Assembly: GCA_937928685.1 (NCBI GenBank)
Contig: CALGJU010000116.1
Location: forward strand, 1 to 40,862
Direction of reading: 5' to 3'
Source: an uncultured Granulosicoccaceae bacterium
GTDB lineage: Bacteria; Pseudomonadota; Gammaproteobacteria; Granulosicoccales; Granulosicoccaceae
Length of the DNA: 40,862 bases
Within the stretch, counting starts at the first letter, position 1, and the number at the start of each line of letters is the position of its first letter. The notes under the pieces were generated by a model. It searched no databases, was not told where the DNA came from, and was given only the letters and a program-made list of their open reading frames with translations. The position numbers and the translations under genes were made by a program. Positions 34,553 to 40,862 of the stretch are shown here, piece after piece.

Positions 34553-36505
34553 CTATTCTTCTACCTTCAGGCGCAATAGAATCGAACCATCTTCAACCTG
34601 ATCATTCAGCGATACCAGCAATTCATCCACCTCACCGTCACGCGGGGCGGTAAGTGTATGCTCCATTTTCATGGCTTCCATTACTATCAGAGCATCACCT
34701 GACACTACTGTGTCGCCAGACTTAACGTTAACCATTTTTATCTGCCCGGGCATCGGGGCTATAATTTGATCTCCACCAGCGGCCTCACCACCACTCTCGA
34801 TCAGCGGATCGATCACTGTAAAATGCCAGGCCCGATCCGAAAACACACTGACGCCAGCTAAATGCGTTACACACCTTGCCTCTATGGTTGCATCATTAAA
34901 ACGCACACGACCAGCCCCCAGCCTCTCGTGGAGATAAATGGTTTCATTGATCGTCACACGCCATTTATCTGAACTCTCCCCTTCAAGCAAAACCGACACT
35001 TCAGCACCGTATTGATCAATTAATTTTACTGTATGCGCTAGAGGCTGCCACAATGAAAACGCCGTAAAAGTATTGTGGCTCTGACTGTTGATTCCTGCCG
35101 CCTCTATCGCCGCAATCGCGATCATGGAGTCTGGCACACGTGCGGATTCCGTCAGTTGATCAATACTTCTATCAATCAATCCAGTATCAAAAATACCATC
35201 TGAAAAATCCTGATGATCAAATAAATCACTTAAAAAATTAGTATTAGTAACAGTGCCGGCTGCGTGAGTGTCACGTAGTGCCTGCCGCATCAATCGTAGC
35301 GCTGCATGCCGTGTCGCTCCATGCACAATCACTTTGGCAATCATCGGATCATAGAACGGTGATATCACATCACCCTGACGCACTCCGGTATCCACTCTTG
35401 CGAACTCCGGAAACTCAAGATGATGCAAAGTACCGGTTGCTGGTAAAAATCCTTTACCCACATCCTCGGTATAAATCCGTGCTTCCATAGACCAGCCATC
35501 AATTGCCAGTTCTTGCTGGGTACACGGCAACAGTTCACCTGAGGCGACACGCAACTGCCATTCCACAAGGTCACAGCCTGCAATCGCTTCAGTCACAGGG
35601 TGCTCCACCTGCAAACGGGTGTTCATCTCCATAAACCAGAACTGATCAGGTTGCAGCCCGTCAGAGCCATCAACAATAAACTCAACGGTGCCGGCGCCGG
35701 AATAATCTATGGCCCGGGCCGCCTCCACAGCAGCCTTGCCCATGGCTTGGCGCATCTCTTCGGTCATACCGGGTGCAGGTGCTTCCTCTATAACTTTTTG
35801 ATGACGCCGTTGCAACGAGCAGTCACGCTCAAACAAATGCACCACATTGCCGTGATCATCACCAAACACCTGTATTTCAATATGCCGCGGAGAGGTGATG
35901 TACTTTTCAATTAAACATACCGCGTCGCCAAAACTTGCTTGTGCCTCACGCTGCGCGCTCGCTAATGCATCGGAAAAGTCATCCGGTTTTTCAACCAGTC
36001 GCATGCCTTTACCACCACCACCGGCGCGTGCTTTTATCAACACCGGGTAGCCAATGTCTTTCGCTTGCTGAGCTAAAAACTCACCCTCTTGATTTTCACC
36101 ATGGTAGCCGGGCACCACTGGCACTCCCGCTTCATGCATGAGTTTCTTTGCCGCATCTTTAAGACCCATTGCCCGTATTGCCGATGCGGGAGGACCGATA
36201 AAGCGCAATCCCGCCTGCTCCACTTTTTCAACAAAGTCTGGGTTTTCAGAAAGAAAACCATAACCCGGATGAATCGCTTCAGCACCAGTCGCAAGTGCTG
36301 CTTCAATAATCACATCACCACGAAGGTAGCTTTCACTGACGGACGCAGGCCCGATGCAAACAGCTTCATTTGCCAGGGCAACATGCATCGCATTGTGATC
36401 GGCCTCTGAATACACAGCAACTGTCTTAACACCGTGCTTTACCGCCGTGCGGATCACTCTGCAGGCGATCTCACCTCTGTTGGCTATCAGTATTTTTGTA
36501 AACAT
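34553..36505 (-). CDS. liuD: Methylcrotonyl-CoA carboxylase, biotin-containing alpha subunit
   Basis: 650 aa. N-terminal biotin carboxylase: FTKILIANRGEIACRVIRTA, ATP-grasp GGGGKGMRL, CSLQRRHQKVIEEAPAP, FMEMNTRLQVEHPVTE. The C-terminal biotinyl domain has EAMKMEH with biotin lysine K613. Carboxylates 3-methylcrotonyl-CoA in leucine breakdown together with the beta subunit encoded just upstream (2-base gap). Length fits LiuD (about 655). The choice of methylcrotonyl over other acyl-CoAs rests on the liuA/liuB/liuC context. Confidence 0.9.
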   Translation of the reverse strand: MFTKILIANRGEIACRVIRTAVKHGVKTVAVYSEADHNAMHVALANEAVCIGPASVSESYLRGDVIIEAALATGAEAIHPGYGFLSENPDFVEKVEQAGLRFIGPPASAIRAMGLKDAAKKLMHEAGVPVVPGYHGENQEGEFLAQQAKDIGYPVLIKARAGGGGKGMRLVEKPDDFSDALASAQREAQASFGDAVCLIEKYITSPRHIEIQVFGDDHGNVVHLFERDCSLQRRHQKVIEEAPAPGMTEEMRQAMGKAAVEAARAIDYSGAGTVEFIVDGSDGLQPDQFWFMEMNTRLQVEHPVTEAIAGCDLVEWQLRVASGELLPCTQQELAIDGWSMEARIYTEDVGKGFLPATGTLHHLEFPEFARVDTGVRQGDVISPFYDPMIAKVIVHGATRHAALRLMRQALRDTHAAGTVTNTNFLSDLFDHQDFSDGIFDTGLIDRSIDQLTESARVPDSMIAIAAIEAAGINSQSHNTFTAFSLWQPLAHTVKLIDQYGAEVSVLLEGESSDKWRVTINETIYLHERLGAGRVRFNDATIEARCVTHLAGVSVFSDRAWHFTVIDPLIESGGEAAGGDQIIAPMPGQIKMVNVKSGDTVVSGDALIVMEAMKMEHTLTAPRDGEVDELLVSLNDQVEDGSILLRLKVEE

Positions 36506-36507
36506 GG

Positions 36508-38115
36508 CTACATCCGGAACACCCCGAAACGGGTGTCCTCTATAGGGGCGTTCAACGCGATGGACAAACTCAGTCCCATCACGTCTCGGGTTTTACGTGG
36601 ATCTACTATACCGTCATCCCACAATCTGGCAGAGGCATACAGCGGATGTGACTGCTCTTCAAACATGTCTATCGTAGGCTGTTTAAACTTCACCTCTTCC
36701 TCAGCAGACCATTGCTCGCCTTTGCGCTCCATGCCATCACGCCGAACAGTGGCGAGCACTCCCGCAGCTTGCTCACCACCCATAACTGAAATACGAGAGT
36801 TCGGCCATGACCACAAAAACCTCGGCCCGTAAGCACGGCCTGCCATACCATAGTTGCCAGCGCCAAAGGAGCCGCCTACCAGAAAGGTAAGTTTCGGCAC
36901 GCTGGTCGTTGCCACCGCGGTAACCAGCTTGGCGCCGTGACGGGCAATGCCTTCATTTTCATAACGCTTACCGACCATAAAGCCTGTGATATTTTGCAAA
37001 AATACCAACGGTATTTTTCTTTGCGAACAAAGCTCTACAAAGTGCGCACCTTTAACCGCTGATTCTGAAAAAAGCACGCCATTGTTTGCAATGAGTCCCA
37101 CCGGCATTCCGTGAACATGCGCAAAGCCACACACCAGAGTACTGCCATAACGGGCTTTGAATTCATCAAAACGTGATCCGTCTACTACGCGCGCAATCAC
37201 CTCACGAATGTCATACGGCGTTTTAAGATCCGCTGGAACCACCCCGGTAATCTCTGCCGGATCATACAAAGGTTCTTCAGATGGTTGCAGTACCACAGTG
37301 TCAGGTTTTTTTAAGTTCAGATTTGCTATTGACTGCCTTGCCAGCGCCAGAGCATGGGAATCGTCATCAGCCAGGTAATCGGCCACACCAGAGAGCCTGG
37401 TATGTACATCACCACCACCAAGATCCTCCGCAGATACCACTTCACCGGTCGCTGCGCGCACCAACGGCGGACCGGCTAAAAATATGGTGCCCTGCTCTTT
37501 CACAATGATCGCTACATCGGACATGGCAGGTACATAAGCTCCACCGGCCGTACAAGACCCCATAACAACCGCTATCTGCGGAATACCTTCGGCCGACATT
37601 CGTGCCTGATTATAAAAGATACGCCCAAAGTGATCACGATCCGGAAACACTTCATCCTGATTAGGCAGATTCGCCCCACCACTGTCTACTAAATAAACAC
37701 AAGGCAGTCGATTCTCACTGGCGATTTCCTGAGCACGTAAATGTTTTTTTACCGTCATCGGGTAGTAGGTGCCACCTTTAACCGTGGCATCGTTACAGAT
37801 CACCATCACATCCTGACCGTGCACAAGACCAACGCCCGCAACAACACCTGCGCAAGGCGCTGCATTGTCATAGAGATTGTATGCCGCAGTGGCACCGACC
37901 TCTAAAAAAGGCGAGCCGGCATCGAGCAAATTGGCTACACGCTCACGTGGCAACATTTTTCCACGACCAATATGACGTTGGCGAGACTTATCACCACCAC
38001 CAAGAGCTGCCTGCGTGGCTACGGATGCCACCGCTTCAAGCGACTGCGCGTGTGCTGCGGTATTTTTTTTGAATGCTTCCGAAGTGGAAGAAACAGATGA
38101 CCGGATAATACTCAA
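36508..38115 (-). CDS. liuB: Methylcrotonyl-CoA carboxylase, beta (carboxyltransferase) subunit
   Basis: 535 aa carboxyltransferase of the crotonase-like ACC-beta fold: RIGRGK-type [61 protein letters not shown] (typical of MCC beta), [34 protein letters not shown]. The start codon is TTG immediately after the liuA stop (TAGTTG), with GGGTGA upstream, so liuA and liuB are translationally joined. Complete. Confidence 0.93.
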   Translation of the reverse strand: MSIIRSSVSSTSEAFKKNTAAHAQSLEAVASVATQAALGGGDKSRQRHIGRGKMLPRERVANLLDAGSPFLEVGATAAYNLYDNAAPCAGVVAGVGLVHGQDVMVICNDATVKGGTYYPMTVKKHLRAQEIASENRLPCVYLVDSGGANLPNQDEVFPDRDHFGRIFYNQARMSAEGIPQIAVVMGSCTAGGAYVPAMSDVAIIVKEQGTIFLAGPPLVRAATGEVVSAEDLGGGDVHTRLSGVADYLADDDSHALALARQSIANLNLKKPDTVVLQPSEEPLYDPAEITGVVPADLKTPYDIREVIARVVDGSRFDEFKARYGSTLVCGFAHVHGMPVGLIANNGVLFSESAVKGAHFVELCSQRKIPLVFLQNITGFMVGKRYENEGIARHGAKLVTAVATTSVPKLTFLVGGSFGAGNYGMAGRAYGPRFLWSWPNSRISVMGGEQAAGVLATVRRDGMERKGEQWSAEEEVKFKQPTIDMFEEQSHPLYASARLWDDGIVDPRKTRDVMGLSLSIALNAPIEDTRFGVFRM

Positions 38116-39276
38116 CTAGGTCACCCGCATCAGTTCACGACCGATCAACATACGCCTTATTTCACTGGTGCCTGCACCAATCTCCATCAGTTTTGCGTCA
38201 CGCATTAAGCGACTCACCGGAGAGTCGTTCATAAAGCCTGCGCCCCCCATAGCCTGCACTGCCTGCACTGCCTGCTGCATGGCTTTTTCACTGGAGAGTA
38301 AAACACAGGCCGCTGCGTCTTGTCGTGTTACTTCACCACGATCACAAGCACCGGCTACGGCATAGACGTAAGCACGTGATGAGTTCATGGCGACATAAAG
38401 ATCTGCAATCTTTGCCTGCATCAATTGGAAGTTACCAATGGATTCACCAAATTGCTTACGCTCGTGCATATAAGGCATGATGTGATCAAGGCAGGCGTGC
38501 ATAATTCCCACACCAATACCTGCCAGCACTACTCGTTCATAGTCAAGCCCGGACATTAATACGTTAACGCCCTTACCCTCAAAGCCCAGAATATTTTCTT
38601 CAGGCACTTCACAGTTATCAAAGATCAACTCAGCCGTACTAGAACCACGCATCCCGAGCTTGTCAAAGTGTGCTGAGGTACTAAAGCCTTTAAAGTCACG
38701 CTCAATGATAAAAGCGGTTATTCCACGGGAGCCGGCAGCCGCATCCGTTTTTGCATACACCACCAAAGTATTTGCTTCGGGTGCATTGGTAATCCAGTAT
38801 TTGGTGCCGTTTAGCACGTAGTGGCCGTTCTTTTTTTCAGCGCTCAGCTTCATTGATACGACATCAGAGCCGGAGCCCGCCTCAGACATTGCCAGTGATC
38901 CGACGTGCTCACCAGACACAAGCTTTGGCAGGTACTTTTCGCGCTGCGCCTCCGTGCCGTTAAGTTGGATCTGATTAACGCATAAATTAGAATGTGCCCC
39001 GTATGACAAAGAAACGGATGCGCTGGCGCGAGCTATTTCTTCCACCGCAATGGTATGCGCTAGATAACCCATCGAAGCGCCGCCATACTTTTCATCAACG
39101 GTGACACCCAGCAACCCCAACTCACCGAGCTCCGGCCAGAGTTCAGGCGGAAAGCGGTTACTTTTATCAATTTCTGCGGCCATCGGCGCCAGTCGATCCT
39201 GCGCCCATCGATGCACAAGATCGCGCAGCGCCTCGATATCGTCACCCAGTGCAAAGTTCAATGATGCGTTGAACAT
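38116..39276 (-). CDS. liuA: Isovaleryl-CoA dehydrogenase
   Basis: 386 aa acyl-CoA dehydrogenase. FAD and substrate motifs: MSEAGSGSDVVSMK, YWITNAPEA, and the C-terminal QAMGGAGFMNDSPVSRLMRDAKLMEIGAGTSEI. E247 in GLDYERVVLA is the catalytic base at the position diagnostic of isovaleryl-CoA dehydrogenases rather than the C-terminal Glu of other family members. I use the ATG at 39276 (GGAG 5 bases upstream); the frame open to 39321 adds an unsupported tail. Confidence 0.94.
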   Translation of the reverse strand: MFNASLNFALGDDIEALRDLVHRWAQDRLAPMAAEIDKSNRFPPELWPELGELGLLGVTVDEKYGGASMGYLAHTIAVEEIARASASVSLSYGAHSNLCVNQIQLNGTEAQREKYLPKLVSGEHVGSLAMSEAGSGSDVVSMKLSAEKKNGHYVLNGTKYWITNAPEANTLVVYAKTDAAAGSRGITAFIIERDFKGFSTSAHFDKLGMRGSSTAELIFDNCEVPEENILGFEGKGVNVLMSGLDYERVVLAGIGVGIMHACLDHIMPYMHERKQFGESIGNFQLMQAKIADLYVAMNSSRAYVYAVAGACDRGEVTRQDAAACVLLSSEKAMQQAVQAVQAMGGAGFMNDSPVSRLMRDAKLMEIGAGTSEIRRMLIGRELMRVT

Positions 39277-39398
39277 GATTCGTGCTCCCGTTTGTCCTCG
39301 CGAGTTGCAGCGCAACTGCAATGCCAGCTCGCAAAATCACACTTTTTCGAGTCTACAAAGTTCTCAAAAAAGCCGCTTTGGTGGTTTAAATGTCGAGT

Positions 39399-39410
39399 AT
39401 ATCGCGATAT
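39399..39410. promoter_or_regulatory. Perfect 12-bp palindrome between liuC and liuA
   Basis: ATATCGCGATAT, in the 150-base gap between the liuC stop and the liuA start. A possible operator or promoter element for liuABD; no LiuR (MerR-type) gene is in the window. Confidence 0.35.
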
Positions 39411-39428
39411 GCGATCCAGTTTGGCCCG

Positions 39429-40262
39429 CTATATTTTCTCAACCCACGAGGCCGGACGCTTTTCATTGAAGGCGGCCACCCCTTCCCGACCTTCCGCATG
39501 GCGCAGAGAATCGGCAAAAGACTGTGCAGCATCTTCAACCGATGGCTCGGTCGACAGAATAATACGCTTCGTCACCGCATTGGCTTCAGGCGAGCACTTA
39601 GCGACAAAATTCAGCACCTCGGTCAGGCGAACCTCTATCGACTCTGGTCCACAGTACTCATCCGCCAGGCCAATCCGAAGCGCTTCGTCGGCATCCACCC
39701 TCATTCCACTTAGCGCCAGACGCCGTGCCCCTGACTGCCCGACACGTGCCACCACATACGGGGCAATCTGTGCTGGTGGCAAACCAAGGGTGGTTTCAGA
39801 CAGAGCAAATAAGGCTTTCTCGCCGACGATAACAATATCGGCACAGCAAGCCATCCCGAAACCACCACCAAACGCCGGCCCCTCCACCACAGCAATAACG
39901 GCTTTCGGATAGTGATTCAGCTTGAGGTATAGCTCTCCGACCTGACGGTTCATAGAGGCCACCGGGTCAGATACCCCGGTCGGCTCATCAATACAGTGCA
40001 ACGCCGCCTTTAAATCTGCGCCTGCACAAAAAGCACCATTGGCACCGCGCAGCACCAATGAGCGCAGCGTCCTGTCATCGCAGGTGTTGTCCAGCACCAA
40101 ATTGAGTTCATGCATCAGCTGATCAGTCAGTGCATTTTTAGTGGCAGCGTGATCGAGCGTGGCGATCAAGTGCGGGCCGCGGATGTCGAGCGTGATTCTT
40201 TCCAGATTGAGCTTACTCAATGCAGACTCTAACAATGAAGACTTTACGAGCGTTCCGGTCAT
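39429..40262 (-). CDS. liuC: Methylglutaconyl-CoA hydratase (enoyl-CoA hydratase family)
   Basis: 277 aa crotonase-fold enzyme. Oxyanion-hole segments GANGAFCAGADLK and EGPAFGGGFGMACCADI; SETTLGLPPAQIAPYVV resembles methylglutaconyl-CoA hydratases. In this pathway it hydrates 3-methylglutaconyl-CoA to HMG-CoA. I use the ATG at 40262 (GGAA 4 bases upstream); the TTG at 40283 adds seven residues. It precedes liuA here, unlike the Pseudomonas liuABCDE order, and may have its own promoter. Confidence 0.87.
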   Translation of the reverse strand: MTGTLVKSSLLESALSKLNLERITLDIRGPHLIATLDHAATKNALTDQLMHELNLVLDNTCDDRTLRSLVLRGANGAFCAGADLKAALHCIDEPTGVSDPVASMNRQVGELYLKLNHYPKAVIAVVEGPAFGGGFGMACCADIVIVGEKALFALSETTLGLPPAQIAPYVVARVGQSGARRLALSGMRVDADEALRIGLADEYCGPESIEVRLTEVLNFVAKCSPEANAVTKRIILSTEPSVEDAAQSFADSLRHAEGREGVAAFNEKRPASWVEKI

Positions 40263-40349
40263 CACATTCCAGGCTGTAGACAAGTACCTCTATTTTACAC
40301 TGGAAATCAGGCAAAATTAAAAGTATGCAGATGAATCTGAGATAAAAAT

Positions 40350-40374
40350 ATTGGCGCCAGATGCTGACGCCAAT
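40350..40374 (-). terminator. Candidate terminator upstream of liuC
   Basis: A 10-bp stem with one C-A mismatch and loop ATG, with a TTTTT run on the minus strand side (complement of 40344-40348). It would end minus-strand transcription arriving from beyond the window and insulate liuC. Confidence 0.45.
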
Positions 40375-40639
40375 TAAATTCATACCGCTCGAAGGACTCC
40401 GCCTCTTAATCAATACACTTCTGATCTCAACTCAACGCTTCTGAAATACTTCCAGACGCTGTCATTAACAGAGCTGAACTGCCCCTGTCAGTTAACGCCA
40501 CGTTCTCACACATTTATCTTTCTAGTTATACTCTTACCCTTACAAATGCCGTGACAGAATAATTCAACCAGTCGACATAATTCGAAATAGCCTCTGCATG
40601 TCTTAAGGCAAGATCACTCACCCGATACACAACTGCTAT

Positions 40640-40653
40640 CCCGCAATTGCGGG
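40640..40653. promoter_or_regulatory. Perfect 14-bp palindrome CCCGCAATTGCGGG
   Basis: An isolated GC-flanked palindrome in the gene-free right end, about 380 bases upstream of liuC. Length and symmetry suit a dimeric regulator; the regulator is unknown. Confidence 0.35.
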
Positions 40654-40862
40654 TAAGCTCATTCGAAATAAATATCGCATCCTTCGATGCCGAAAATGCC
40701 AAGCGGATGTATATCACCGACTAAAGCTCTTTACCCGCCCTATATTCACCCCAACGCAGAACAGCACTAGCACCAATAGTAGCGATCGGAGAGGGTGGTA
40801 ACTTTGACGGTCGCACGTCGGTTTTTTGATCGTTCAATAGATCAGACGATATCTCACTGGCA

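Larger units (their letters stand above)
40263..40862. other. Gene-free right end, presumed liu promoter region
   Basis: No convincing gene; a 63-codon minus frame (40526-40717) has no ribosome-binding site or motif. It holds a hairpin ATTGGCG-C-CAG / CTG-A-CGCCAAT (40350-40374), which on the minus strand is followed by ATATTTTTATC and could terminate a transcript entering from the right, and a perfect palindrome CCCGCAATTGCGGG (40640-40653). Confidence 0.5.

Noticed and set aside
40526-40717. 63-codon minus-strand frame at the right end
   Set aside because: No ribosome-binding site, no motif, and it contains the 14-bp palindrome; treated as non-coding.

Overview
The window is a chromosomal segment of about 49% GC (estimated by eye) from a Gram-negative bacterium, most likely a marine gammaproteobacterium. 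The evidence is the order nudJ-mnmA-(orf)-hflD, a pol B-type DNA polymerase II, the divergent ppsA/ppsR pair, a leucine/isovalerate (liu) catabolic cluster, a YpeA acetyltransferase, and several lipoproteins plus an outer-membrane barrel protein. I cannot fix the family; a Granulosicoccus-like lineage is only a guess. I see no tRNA, rRNA, CRISPR array, insertion sequence or phage gene.

Layout. 1-3.2 kb: a coiled-coil protein convergent with polB. 3.4-6.1 kb (minus): a two-gene operon that I read as a copper amine oxidase split at a domain boundary. A lipoprotein carries the N2-N3-like domains, and a secreted protein carries the catalytic domain followed by two carbohydrate-binding-like modules on Pro-Glu linkers. 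6.2-8.8 kb: small housekeeping and stress-type genes (YpeA, DUF533, DUF442, GFA). 8.9-12.9 kb (plus): the most unusual block. It has a lipoprotein c-type cytochrome flanked by 46 cysteines in CNPC repeats, an exported formylglycine-generating-enzyme-fold protein whose signal peptide is encoded across a canonical terminator, an unknown protein coupled to it by an ATGA overlap, and an M48 protease with a TerB-like domain. 13-18 kb: a VOC protein, ppsA/ppsR and a nucleotide-sugar epimerase. 18.3-24.4 kb: a porin-like barrel, a CysB-like LysR regulator, nudJ-mnmA-hflD and an exostosin-like glycosyltransferase.

24.4-28.2 kb (minus): a four-gene set of a signal-less solute-binding protein, two EamA permeases and an M20 homologue that has lost catalytic residues. 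28.3-32.5 kb (minus): two paralogous exported alpha/beta-hydrolases. 32.9-34.1 kb: an intact M20 deacylase. 34.5-40.3 kb (minus): liuC-liuA-liuB-liuD, converting isovaleryl-CoA to HMG-CoA. Copies of a short interspersed repeat (core AAACCCG...GCGAGTG) lie in three intergenic regions (13.5, 19.7 and 34.3 kb).

The two candidates for undescribed biology are the split amine oxidase (5360-6113 and 3441-5360) and the CNPC-cytochrome/FGE-like cluster (8936-12863). In both, the assignments come from motif reading alone, not from database searches.
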